Part shown: piece after piece, positions 17,182 to 25,448 of the stretch
Position numbering within the stretch: the first letter of the stretch is position 1
Layout: each line of letters begins with the position of its first letter
Assembly (NCBI RefSeq): GCF_031583145.1
Contig: NZ_CP134050.1
Coordinates: forward strand, 516,501-580,500
Source: Brevibacillus brevis
GTDB lineage: Bacteria > Bacillota > Bacilli > Brevibacillales > Brevibacillaceae
Direction of reading: 5' to 3'
DNA length: 64,000 nt
The notes under the pieces: model-generated
The model's database searches: none
Told to the model about the DNA's origin: nothing
What the model saw: only the letters and a program-made list of their open reading frames with translations
Made by a program: the position numbers and the translations under genes

Positions 17182-17382
17182 CTATGCGTGCTCCTGCTCC
17201 CGATCACCTACGAAGAGCTTGATGGCATAGATGCCGGCAAGCCCTACGAGCACATAGACGATTCGGCTGATGAGCTTGTCCGCTCCCCCGAACAATGTGG
17301 CAATGAGATCGAAATGAAAAAGACCGATGAGTCCCCAATTCAAGGCACCGATAATCACGAGCAGCAAGGCGAGCTTGTCCAC
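17182..17382 (-). CDS. DUF378 family small membrane protein
   Basis: A 66-residue protein with two transmembrane helices and the family core LLVIIGALNWGLIGLF followed by VLVGLAGIYAIKLF. I start at the GTG whose complement ends at 17382, because GGGAGGTG lies just upstream and homologues begin with VDKLALLL; the longer frame has no ribosome site. The function of DUF378 proteins is unknown. It is transcribed towards the gerM gene and away from pstS. Confidence 0.85.
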   Translation of the reverse strand: MDKLALLLVIIGALNWGLIGLFHFDLIATLFGGADKLISRIVYVLVGLAGIYAIKLFVGDREQEHA

Positions 17383-17456
17383 AAACCAACACCTCCCGGC
17401 TAGATTACGTGCATTATGCCCGATTTCTCCCGACGACATTCGACCATTTTTGCATC

Positions 17457-17510
17457 TTTAAAAAAGCTTAACAATGGCAACACAAAACAACAACATTCGG
17501 CCTGTATAGT
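17457..17510 (+). promoter_or_regulatory. Pho-box promoter of pstSCAB
   Basis: Four hexamers recur with an exact 11-base period: TTTAAA (17457), TTAACA (17468), AACACA (17479) and ACAACA (17490). A TATAGT -10 box starts at 17505. This is the layout of PhoP sites in Bacillus (TT-A-A repeats, six bases plus five). The same geometry, with the -10 exactly 37 bases after TTAACA, recurs before pstB2 at 27.6 kb. Confidence 0.7.
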
Positions 17511-17568
17511 TTGTTCTTGTAAGAGAGAAAAAAACAAACCGAACCTATTTAAGGAGGATTTTCATCCA

Positions 17569-18519
17569 ATGAAAAAACTCAGCAAAATGTTTATGGCATT
17601 GACATTTGTGGGTGCACTTCTCGCAGGATGCGGAAGCAACAGTGCAGCGCCAGCACCAGCCGGACAATCGACTGAGCAACCATCGACTCCAGCTCCCGAT
17701 GCCAATCAAAACAACTCGGGTTCCACTCAAACCAATTCCGGTGAGCCGGTAACTGCTGTCGGTTCTACCGCTTTGCAACCACTGGTCGAACAGACGGCCA
17801 AAGATTTCATGGCGAAAAACCAAGGCGTGCAAATCCAGGTGCAAGGTGGCGGCAGTGGTACAGGTCTTAGCCAAGTAGCCAGCGGTGCTGCAACCATCGG
17901 TAACTCCGACATCTTCGCGGAAGAAAAACAAGGGATTCCAGCAGGCGAGCTGGTCGACCATAAAGTAGCTGTAGTCGGTATGGCAGCAGCGGTAAGTCCG
18001 AAAGTGAAAGTAGACAACTTGACCAAACAACAACTGATCGACATCTTCACAGGGAAAATCACGAACTGGAAAGAGGTAGGCGGCGATGATATGAAAATCA
18101 CGCTCGTAAACCGTCCGAAATCTTCCGGTACTCGCGCGACGTTCCACAAATTCGCTTTGGATGGCAAAGAGGAAGCGGAAGGCATCACAGAGGATTCTTC
18201 GGGTACTGTCCGCAAAATCATCTCCGAAACTCCTGGCGCAATCGGCTACCTGGCTCTGTCTTACTTCAACGATTCGGTAAAAGCTTTGAAACTGGACGGA
18301 GTGGAAGCGACACCGGAAAACATTGCAACCAACAAATATCCAGTCTGGGCATATGAGCACATGTACACCAAAGGCGAAGCAACTGGCAATGCAAAAGCGT
18401 TCCTCGAGTTCATCCTGTCTGACGAAGTTCAAAAGAAAACGGTAACGGAACTGGGCTTCCTGCCGATCACCGACATGAAAGTAGAACGTGATGCGGAAGG
18501 CAAAGTGACTCAGAAGTAA
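17569..18519 (+). CDS. pstS: Phosphate-binding lipoprotein PstS
   Basis: PstS binds inorganic phosphate outside the membrane for the PstCAB importer. The ATG at 17569 follows AAGGAGGA. The 316-residue protein has lipobox LAGC (Cys21), a Pro/Gln/Asn/Ser-rich linker to about residue 58, then the binding domain with the phosphate loops GSTALQPL, GGGSGTG and SSGTRATF. Codons favour AAA, GAA and GGT. It is the first gene of pstSCAB, behind a Pho-box promoter. A hairpin between pstS and pstC probably sets its higher yield. Confidence 0.97.
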   Translation: MKKLSKMFMALTFVGALLAGCGSNSAAPAPAGQSTEQPSTPAPDANQNNSGSTQTNSGEPVTAVGSTALQPLVEQTAKDFMAKNQGVQIQVQGGGSGTGLSQVASGAATIGNSDIFAEEKQGIPAGELVDHKVAVVGMAAAVSPKVKVDNLTKQQLIDIFTGKITNWKEVGGDDMKITLVNRPKSSGTRATFHKFALDGKEEAEGITEDSSGTVRKIISETPGAIGYLALSYFNDSVKALKLDGVEATPENIATNKYPVWAYEHMYTKGEATGNAKAFLEFILSDEVQKKTVTELGFLPITDMKVERDAEGKVTQK

Positions 18520-18535
18520 TTTCATAGGCAGGAAA

Positions 18536-18577
18536 AGCAAATGAGAGGGGTGGGGGCGCTTCCCCCTCCTTTTGCTT
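18536..18577 (+). other. Stem-loop between pstS and pstC
   Basis: AAGCAAA pairs with TTTGCTT and an inner GGGGG pairs with CCCCC. No T run follows, so this is more likely an mRNA-stabilising or partial-termination hairpin that keeps pstS above the membrane subunits. Confidence 0.6.
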
Positions 18578-18623
18578 CGTAGATCAAATCAAATCGGGCA
18601 AGATCTTGAACGGGAGGGAGATT

Positions 18624-19619
18624 ATGAACCGTCGTAGCGAAGGGGCAACGATCGTCATAGAGAAAAATAAGGTCGTGGGCGAAAAACAGAGGTCTGACAA
18701 CGAGCGCCAATCGCTGATTGCGCGAAAAATGCTGACGAGAAGCAAGCGTCAGTTTACCGAAAACATCACCGGTAAGACCGTCGCAATGGTATGTGCGGGT
18801 TTGCTGGTCATTGTCGTCTTGTCGATCACGTATTTCATCGCTTCCAAAGGGCTGTCCACCTTTTTTGTCAATGGGGTGAGCATCAGCGAATTTTTGACGC
18901 AGCTAAAATGGGATCCGGAGGGTGAGCCGGCGAGATATGGCGTGTTCCCGTTTATTCTCGGATCGTTTCTCGTCACTGCGCTTGCTGCGCTCATCGCGGC
19001 TCCGCTGGGGATCGGGGCAGCCATTTTCATGACGGAAATTTTTCCTGGCTTCGGCAAAAAAGTGCTGAAGCCGGTCATTGAGCTTTTGGTAGGGATCCCG
19101 TCTGTCGTGTACGGCTACGTGGGCCTCACGCTGCTCGTACCGTTCATTCGGGAGCAGTTTGATGTCCTGGGCTTCAGCCTTCTGGCAGGGGGATTGGTGC
19201 TTGCGCTGATGATTCTGCCTACGATCACCAGTGTCGCTACGGATGCGATCGAGGCCGTTCCCCAGGATTTGCGGAATGCTTCGCTGGCGCTAGGTGCTAC
19301 TCGCTGGCAGACGATCTGGAACGTCGTCCTTCATTCCTCGCTCCCGGGCTGCTTGACGGCAGTCGTGCTCGGGATGGCGCGTGCCTTCGGCGAAGCGCTC
19401 GCGGTACAAATGGTCATTGGAAATACGACGAAGCTGCCTGGAAGCTTGCTGGATCCGATCAGCACGCTGACGAGCGGGATTACCTTGAACATGGGCAATA
19501 CCATCCAGGGAACTCCTTACAACAACGCTCTTTGGTCGATGGCTCTGCTGCTCTTGGTGATGTCCTTTGTCTTCATCATGATCTTGCGTCTCCTCGGCAG
19601 AAAAAGGGTGGTGAAGTAA
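18624..19619 (+). CDS. pstC: Phosphate ABC transporter permease PstC
   Basis: A membrane subunit of the phosphate importer, 331 residues from the ATG at 18624, which has GGGAGGGAG before it. A charged cytoplasmic N-terminus of about 50 residues precedes six transmembrane helices. The EAA-type loop is seen around NASLALGATRWQTIWNVVL. The family motif VGIPSVVYGY is present. It ends one base before pstA. Confidence 0.96.
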   Translation: MNRRSEGATIVIEKNKVVGEKQRSDNERQSLIARKMLTRSKRQFTENITGKTVAMVCAGLLVIVVLSITYFIASKGLSTFFVNGVSISEFLTQLKWDPEGEPARYGVFPFILGSFLVTALAALIAAPLGIGAAIFMTEIFPGFGKKVLKPVIELLVGIPSVVYGYVGLTLLVPFIREQFDVLGFSLLAGGLVLALMILPTITSVATDAIEAVPQDLRNASLALGATRWQTIWNVVLHSSLPGCLTAVVLGMARAFGEALAVQMVIGNTTKLPGSLLDPISTLTSGITLNMGNTIQGTPYNNALWSMALLLLVMSFVFIMILRLLGRKRVVK

Positions 19620-19620
19620 C

Positions 19621-20511
19621 GTGAGAGCACGAGTGATGGACCGCATCGCCACCGGCGTTTTGACACTGATCGCGGTACTGATTATCGGTGCGCTGGTGGG
19701 CCTTCTGGGATTCATTTTGACCCAGGGCTGGCACAAGCTGAATCTGGACTTTCTCACGTCGCCTCCCAACATCGTCAAGGCAGGCGGGGGGATCGGTCCC
19801 CAATTGTTCAACTCACTCTATCTGTTGGTACTGACGATGCTGATCGCCTTGCCTCTCGGCATCGGCGCAGGGATCTACATGGCGGAATACGCGCCGGACA
19901 ACAAGTTTACCCAGTTTATCCGGATGAGCATCGAAGTGTTGTCTTCGCTGCCGTCCATCGTGGTTGGCCTGTTCGGCCTGCTCGTTTTCGTCAACATGAC
20001 CGGATGGGGCTATACGCTGTTTTCAGGGGCGCTCGCCCTGACGGTATTCAATCTGCCGCTTCTGGTCCGTGTGACGGAGGATGCGCTGCGCAATGTTCCC
20101 CGCAGCCAAAAGGAAGCCAGTCTTGCTCTGGGGATTACGAAGTGGCGGACGATTGTTTCCGTGATCCTGCCTGCAGCGCTTCCCGGCATCATTACAGGAG
20201 CGATTCTCGCTTCGGGCCGCGTGTTCGGGGAGGCTGCAGCCCTGCTCTTCACGGCGGGCATGTCTTCTCCCAATCTGAACTTTACCGACTTTACGCTTGC
20301 CGGTCCGACATCGCCGCTCAATCCGTTCCGTCCTGCCGAGACGTTGGCCGTCCATATTTGGAAGGTGAACAGCGAAGGGCTCACGCCGGACGCGCGCGAT
20401 GTAGCCGACGGGGCAGCCGCCGTATTGATCATTGCGGTGCTCATCTTCAACATCTCCGCCCGTTGGTTCGGCACGTGGGTGTACAAAAAGATGACGTCGG
20501 GATCCAACTAG
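19621..20511 (+). CDS. pstA: Phosphate ABC transporter permease PstA
   Basis: The second membrane subunit, 296 residues, with six hydrophobic segments, the motif VLSSLPSIVVGLFG and the EAA loop around EASLALGITKWRTIVSVILP. The start is GTG, one base after the pstC stop; AGGGTGGTGA inside pstC serves as ribosome site, so translation is coupled. pstB follows after 15 bases. Confidence 0.96.
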   Translation: MRARVMDRIATGVLTLIAVLIIGALVGLLGFILTQGWHKLNLDFLTSPPNIVKAGGGIGPQLFNSLYLLVLTMLIALPLGIGAGIYMAEYAPDNKFTQFIRMSIEVLSSLPSIVVGLFGLLVFVNMTGWGYTLFSGALALTVFNLPLLVRVTEDALRNVPRSQKEASLALGITKWRTIVSVILPAALPGIITGAILASGRVFGEAAALLFTAGMSSPNLNFTDFTLAGPTSPLNPFRPAETLAVHIWKVNSEGLTPDARDVADGAAAVLIIAVLIFNISARWFGTWVYKKMTSGSN

Positions 20512-20526
20512 GGAGGAGAGGTAGCC

Positions 20527-21300
20527 ATGTCCGTACTCACCAAGCAAGACACGATCATTCAGACACGCGACGTCTCCGTCTACTATGGAGAGAAGCGCGC
20601 CGTGAACAAAATCAGCATGGATATCGAGCGAAATTCCGTCACAGCCTTTATCGGCCCGTCCGGGTGCGGGAAGTCGACGCTTCTGCGCAGCCTGAACCGG
20701 ATGAACGACCTTGTCCCGAATTGCCGCGTGACGGGCTCGATCATCGTCGACGGCATCGACATCAATAGCGAACAGGTCAATACCGAAGGGTTGCGCCAGG
20801 TCGTCGGAATGGTGTTCCAGCGGGCCAATCCGTTCTTCAAATCGATCTATGAAAACATCGCCTTCGCGCCGCGCTTCCACGGCATCAAGGACAGGCGGGA
20901 GCTGGATGAGCTCGTAGAGTCCAGCCTGCGAAAGGCCGCCCTCTGGGACGAGGTCAAGGACCGCCTGAAAGATTCGGCTCTCTCGCTCTCCGGGGGACAG
21001 CAGCAGCGCCTGTGCATCGCCCGAGCGGTCGCGATGCAGCCTACGATTTTGCTCCTGGATGAGCCGGCTTCCGCGCTGGACCCGATCTCGACCATGAAGA
21101 TCGAGGAGCTGATCACCCAGTTGAAGGATGAGTACACGATCGTGATCGTGACGCACAATCTGCATCAGGCGGCGCGAATATCCGAGAAAACGGCCTTCTT
21201 CCTGTTGGGAGAGCTGGTTGAGATGGATGAGACGTCCAAAATCTTCACGTCTCCTGAAAATGAAAAAACGGAAGCGTATATCAGCGGACGTTTTGGATGA
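20527..21300 (+). CDS. pstB: Phosphate ABC transporter ATP-binding protein PstB
   Basis: The ATPase of the phosphate importer, 257 residues. Walker A is GPSGCGKST (about 39-47), the signature is [14 protein letters not shown], Walker B is [12 protein letters not shown] and the H-loop is [13 protein letters not shown]. The family-specific SLNRMND and [11 protein letters not shown] segments are present. GGAGGAGAGG precedes the ATG. A second, separate pstB lies at 27.7 kb; this one is with its permease genes and is presumably the main copy. Confidence 0.97.
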   Translation: MSVLTKQDTIIQTRDVSVYYGEKRAVNKISMDIERNSVTAFIGPSGCGKSTLLRSLNRMNDLVPNCRVTGSIIVDGIDINSEQVNTEGLRQVVGMVFQRANPFFKSIYENIAFAPRFHGIKDRRELDELVESSLRKAALWDEVKDRLKDSALSLSGGQQQRLCIARAVAMQPTILLLDEPASALDPISTMKIEELITQLKDEYTIVIVTHNLHQAARISEKTAFFLLGELVEMDETSKIFTSPENEKTEAYISGRFG

Positions 21301-21308
21301 ATAGGCCA

Positions 21309-21350
21309 ATGGCTTATCGCTAGAGTTCTAGTGATAGGCCATATTTGTTT
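21309..21350 (+). terminator. Terminator of pstSCAB
   Basis: A 16-base arm (21309-21324) pairs with 21327-21342 with two G-U pairs, and TTTGTTTT follows. Confidence 0.8.
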
Positions 21351-21642
21351 TGCCCCGTTCCCGCGAGCCGGGGGAGCGGCAGATTCCATTCCTTTCCCCT
21401 ATTGACGGAGTATGACTCTTCCATTTACGCTGGAAAACACGAAGGGTAGGAACTCCCTCGCGCAGCTGCATCTTTTTGTTTCAAAATATTCGGTAGTGTT
21501 CGGGTAGCAGATACGTTGCAAAAATATCCAACGGCGGAAAAGTGTCCGTTTGGTCATGAATATAGGCGTACGATTCGGGAAAGACGTGGGGTGAAGTCGC
21601 AAATCCAGCTTCGACTGCCGATCGGGAAAGTGGTGATTTCAC
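21351..21642. other. Non-coding stretch before the response regulator gene
   Basis: I see no gene here. A 67-codon minus-strand frame (21399-21602) lacks a ribosome site and any recognisable motif. No clear promoter hexamers or riboswitch core could be identified. Confidence 0.5.
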
Positions 21643-22764
21643 ATGAAAGTGTTCATCGTTGACGACGAACCCCTAGCGCTGCTTCACTTGGCTGAAAAGC
21701 TCAAACGCATAGGCGGTGTAGACATTATCGGAGCCTATCACGATCCATTAGAAGCCCTCGAAATGATTGCCAAAGATCCCCCGCAGGCAGTGTTTTTGGA
21801 TATTCAAATGCCCGAGTGTAATGGTCTGGAAGTGGCGGAACAGATTTCGCAGCAGCTTCCCGAGGTGAAGATCGTCTTTATCACTGCTTACGACGAATAC
21901 GCTGTGAAGGCATTTGATCTAAATGCGCTTGACTACCTCTTGAAGCCCATCCGACAAGACCGTCTGCTCAAAACCGTAGAGCGGCTGGTGCAGAGTAGCC
22001 AGATTCCGTACCCGCCACTCCCGTACGCCCAGCCGGGAGTTGTTCGCTGCCTGCGTTCCTTGCAATTCGAAAGGTCGGACAAGGGGCTGATCACGCTTCG
22101 CTGGAAAACGGTGAAGGCTCAGGAGCTGTTTGCGTTTTTGCTGCATCATCGGGGGACGCCTGTCAAAAAGCAAGGGATTATCGACCAATTATGGCCGGAA
22201 ACTGATTGGAAAAAGGGAATGACCCAGTTGTACACGGCCATTTACCAGATCAGGAAAAACCTCAGCGAGGAAGCCATCGGGATTCAGATTATCAATTGTG
22301 ATGATGGTTATTTGCTGGAGATGAACGGTGTGGGGCTGGATGTCGAAGAGTGGGAAGGGAAGCTGGATCGTGCACCCGCCATTGCCCACGAGACGTTGGA
22401 CTGGCACCTGCGCCTGTTGCAGCAATACCGTGGGGACTATTTGGCGGATCATCATTTCCTGTGGGCGGAAACGGAGAAAATCCGGCTGCGGGCGAAATAC
22501 CTTCAACATGCTCACGGCATTGCCCGCTTTTTGACGGAGAGTGGCAAAATTTCAGAAGCGGTTACCCACTACTTGCATGTCCAGAAAATTCTCCCGACCG
22601 AAGAAAGCATCTATTTTGATCTGATGCGCCTTTACGATCAGCTGGAGGATCGCTTTTCCGTAGAAAAGCAGTACGAGCTTTTGATGTCGATGCTCCATAG
22701 TGAATATGACGTAAAGCCGCATGCCACGGTGCAGGAATGGTTTGAAAACTGGAAACGCGGATGA
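21643..22764 (+). CDS. Response regulator with winged-helix and bacterial transcriptional activator (BTAD) domain
   Basis: The 373-residue protein has an N-terminal receiver domain (1-120) with acidic pocket VDDEP, phospho-acceptor Asp53 in FLDIQMPE, the Thr in VFITAYDEY and Lys in LLKPI. An OmpR-like winged helix follows (about 150-225; LLHHRGTPVKKQGIIDQLWP), then a BTAD/TPR region to the end (HEYDVKPHATVQEW-like tail). This SARP-type layout occurs in Firmicute regulators. No histidine kinase gene adjoins it, so its signal is unknown; it may be phosphorylated by a kinase encoded elsewhere. The start is the ATG after AAAGTGGTG. Confidence 0.87.
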   Translation: MKVFIVDDEPLALLHLAEKLKRIGGVDIIGAYHDPLEALEMIAKDPPQAVFLDIQMPECNGLEVAEQISQQLPEVKIVFITAYDEYAVKAFDLNALDYLLKPIRQDRLLKTVERLVQSSQIPYPPLPYAQPGVVRCLRSLQFERSDKGLITLRWKTVKAQELFAFLLHHRGTPVKKQGIIDQLWPETDWKKGMTQLYTAIYQIRKNLSEEAIGIQIINCDDGYLLEMNGVGLDVEEWEGKLDRAPAIAHETLDWHLRLLQQYRGDYLADHHFLWAETEKIRLRAKYLQHAHGIARFLTESGKISEAVTHYLHVQKILPTEESIYFDLMRLYDQLEDRFSVEKQYELLMSMLHSEYDVKPHATVQEWFENWKRG

Positions 22765-22789
22765 AATTCCGATAAGTTCCGTTATATGT

Positions 22790-22817
22790 CTCGGCGTATA
22801 TGCGTCGAGGCTTTTTC
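22790..22817 (+). terminator. Probable terminator of the response regulator gene
   Basis: CTCGGCG pairs with CGTCGAG around a six-base loop, then GCTTTTTCTTC. Confidence 0.65.
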
Positions 22818-22949
22818 TTCCTCATCCTCGTTTCAAAAATCTTTCAAAACCATCGTGTATCATAGAAAAGATTGCGGACGCCTGCGTGAACGAATTTCGT
22901 ACTGCTGATGAATCCGAATGAAAGCTGGTGAAAGGTTTTGCATTCTGAG

Positions 22950-25376
22950 ATGCATGGAACATACAATAGCTTCCTTGTCATTCTTTCTTATCTAATTGCA
23001 GTTACCGCCTCCTATTCAGCTCTCGATTTGGCTGGAAGAGTAAACGTGAGCAAGGGCAAGCACCGACTCCTTTGGCTGATTTTTGGGGCGTTTTCGATGG
23101 GATTGGGGATTTGGTCCATGCACTTTGTGGGGATGCTGGCCCTTACCCTCCCGATCCAGGTGTATTACGACATGCCGCTGGTGATCCTGTCGGTTCTCCT
23201 GGCCATTTTTGTGTCGAGCATTGCGTTGTTTACGGTTACGCGGGACAAGCTGTCGGTGAAGGACCTGTTCGTCTCCGGCGCACTGATGGCGACGGGCATA
23301 TCAGGGATGCACTACACCGGAATGGCCGCGATGATGGTCGACATCACGTACGAGAGCTCGCTGGTCATCCTCTCCGTGGCGATTGCGGGTACGGCCTCTA
23401 TGGCAGCTCTGTGGCTCCTGTTTTATTTTCGGAAGGATCAGACTCGTTTTGCCCATTTGTATAAATTCGGAAGCTCACTGATTATGGGCGCGGCGATTGC
23501 GGGGATGCACTATACAGGGATGGTTGCCGCCCATTTCCATATGGGCCAGATGCCGATGACTCAAGTGGAGACGCAGATTAAGACGGAGACTCTCGCCTAC
23601 ACGATTGTTTTGGCCACCTTCTTGCTGCTTGGCGTGACTTTGACAGGCGTTTTTATCAATAAACGGTTCTCGCAGAAGGATTTCGTCATCCAGGAACACG
23701 AGAGCTGGTATCGCTCTCTCTATAAAAACAATGAGTACGGCATCATTTCCTTGGACAAGGAAGGCAAAATCATCGATATGAACCCGGCCGTCTCGAAAAT
23801 TTCCGGACTGCGTGCCGAAGAGTTCATCCATCAGCACGTGTCCAGTCTCCGCCTGTTGATTTCAGAGGAAGAGAGGGAGAAGACCACGCAGCTCTTTTCT
23901 CTTTCAGATCCACAGGGACCCAACAGTTTTGAAACGGTTCTGACGCCGCCGGACGGGAAGCGAATCGAGCTCAGCGTCATGAAAGTGCCTGTGGACATCG
24001 AGAGCGAGATCGTGGGAAGCCACATCATCATCAAGGATATTACCGAGGAGAATGCCGCGAAGAAAAAAATCAAGCATCTTGCCTATCATGATGACTTGAC
24101 GGGCTTGCCAAACAGGAGGATGTTCAATCTCCTTCTGAATCAGAAGACCGAAAACAGTGGTTCGGAATCCTCTCCTTTTGCCGTGATGGTGCTCGATATC
24201 GATCGGTTCAAAATGATTAACGACTCGCTTGGCCATACATACGGCGATATCTTTTTGCAGGGCGTAAGCAAACGCATCGTGGCATGCACCGAAGGAGGCC
24301 GGGTGACCGTTGCCAGAATGGGGGGCGACGAATTCACCATTCTCTGTGAAACAGGAGAGGATGGAGCGGAAGCATCCAGATTGGCCGAGCGAATCATTGA
24401 GACGCTCCAGCAGCCTTTTCATTTAAAGGATAGCGATTTTTACATCTCGGCCAGCATTGGGACGGCCCTGTTCCCCAAGCACGGTCGCGATGCGGTTGAA
24501 TTGCTGAAGAAAGCCGATGCTGCGATGTACAAAGTGAAAAAACAGGGGAAAAACGGGCATCTCTTTTACACGGAGGATCTCAGCGATCAGATGATTGCGA
24601 GAGTAGAGCTGGAGAGCGACCTGCGGAAGGCCATTGAGCGAGACGAGTTGGTGGTGTACTACCAGCCGCAATTTCACGCAGAGGACAACCGCCTGATCGG
24701 AGTGGAAGCTCTTGTCCGGTGGAATCATCCTTCCAGAGGAATCTTGTCCCCCGGCGTCTTCATCCCGATCGCGGAAGAGACGGGCATGATCTACGAGATC
24801 GGCACGTGGGTTTTGCGCGAAGCCTGCCGGCAAATGAAGCAATGGCATCGGGAAGGCGGACCCTTGATCCCGGTGTCGGTGAATTTGTCGGCTCATCAAT
24901 TTCACCAGCCCAACCTTGTGGAGTATATCCGGAGCATCCTGGAGGAAACAAAGCTAGATCCCCAGTACTTGGAGCTGGAAATCACAGAGAGCATGATGAT
25001 GGACCCCGCCGTATCCATCAACATTTTACATGAGCTCAACAAAATCGGAACCCGGATCAGCCTGGATGATTTCGGCACCGGCTACAGCTCATTGAGTTAC
25101 CTGAAGAAGTTCCCCATCCATAAGCTGAAGATCGATCGTTCTTTCATCGCAGATCTTTCGGAGAACCAAAACGACCAGGCGATCGTAGCCACGATCATCG
25201 CCATGGCCCAGAATCTCAAGCTGGATGTGATCGCTGAAGGAATCGAGACGAAGGATCAGCTCGATATTCTCACGGAGAACGACTGCAAGAAAATCCAGGG
25301 GTACTATTTCAGCAGTCCGCTGGCCGCTTCCGAAGTGGAGAAGGCATTTTTCATCCCTTCCCGGGTGTCCCAGTAA
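22950..25376 (+). CDS. MHYT-PAS-GGDEF-EAL protein, cyclic-di-GMP turnover
   Basis: An 808-residue membrane sensor. The N-terminal MHYT domain (about 1-220) has seven hydrophobic helices and the motifs MHFVGM, MHYTGM and MHYTGM, thought to bind copper and sense O2, CO or NO. A PAS domain follows (about 245-365), then a GGDEF domain with intact RMGGDEF near 457, and an EAL domain with EALVRW near 585 plus NLSAHQF, ITESMM, DDFGTG, KIDRSF, AEGIET and QGYYFS. Both catalytic domains look intact, so it could make or degrade c-di-GMP. I prefer ATG 22950, which gives the family start MHGTYN; TTG 22938 is possible. It converges on the chemoreceptor gene through a shared terminator. Confidence 0.93.
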   Translation: MHGTYNSFLVILSYLIAVTASYSALDLAGRVNVSKGKHRLLWLIFGAFSMGLGIWSMHFVGMLALTLPIQVYYDMPLVILSVLLAIFVSSIALFTVTRDKLSVKDLFVSGALMATGISGMHYTGMAAMMVDITYESSLVILSVAIAGTASMAALWLLFYFRKDQTRFAHLYKFGSSLIMGAAIAGMHYTGMVAAHFHMGQMPMTQVETQIKTETLAYTIVLATFLLLGVTLTGVFINKRFSQKDFVIQEHESWYRSLYKNNEYGIISLDKEGKIIDMNPAVSKISGLRAEEFIHQHVSSLRLLISEEEREKTTQLFSLSDPQGPNSFETVLTPPDGKRIELSVMKVPVDIESEIVGSHIIIKDITEENAAKKKIKHLAYHDDLTGLPNRRMFNLLLNQKTENSGSESSPFAVMVLDIDRFKMINDSLGHTYGDIFLQGVSKRIVACTEGGRVTVARMGGDEFTILCETGEDGAEASRLAERIIETLQQPFHLKDSDFYISASIGTALFPKHGRDAVELLKKADAAMYKVKKQGKNGHLFYTEDLSDQMIARVELESDLRKAIERDELVVYYQPQFHAEDNRLIGVEALVRWNHPSRGILSPGVFIPIAEETGMIYEIGTWVLREACRQMKQWHREGGPLIPVSVNLSAHQFHQPNLVEYIRSILEETKLDPQYLELEITESMMMDPAVSINILHELNKIGTRISLDDFGTGYSSLSYLKKFPIHKLKIDRSFIADLSENQNDQAIVATIIAMAQNLKLDVIAEGIETKDQLDILTENDCKKIQGYYFSSPLAASEVEKAFFIPSRVSQ

Positions 25377-25402
25377 CTGCATGAGCCGTTTTCAAACGAA
25401 TC

Positions 25403-25448
25403 AAAGAGGCTTTTCGCGAGTGAAATCAGCGCGAAAAGCCTCTTTTTT
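25403..25448. terminator. Bidirectional terminator between converging genes
   Basis: A perfect 16-bp stem (25403-25418 with 25430-25445) is flanked by A on the left and T on the right. It can serve the GGDEF-EAL gene and the minus-strand chemoreceptor gene. Confidence 0.92.

Noticed and set aside
21399-21602. 67-codon minus-strand frame upstream of the response regulator
   Set aside because: No ribosome site, Cys- and Arg-rich translation without any known pattern; probably chance.
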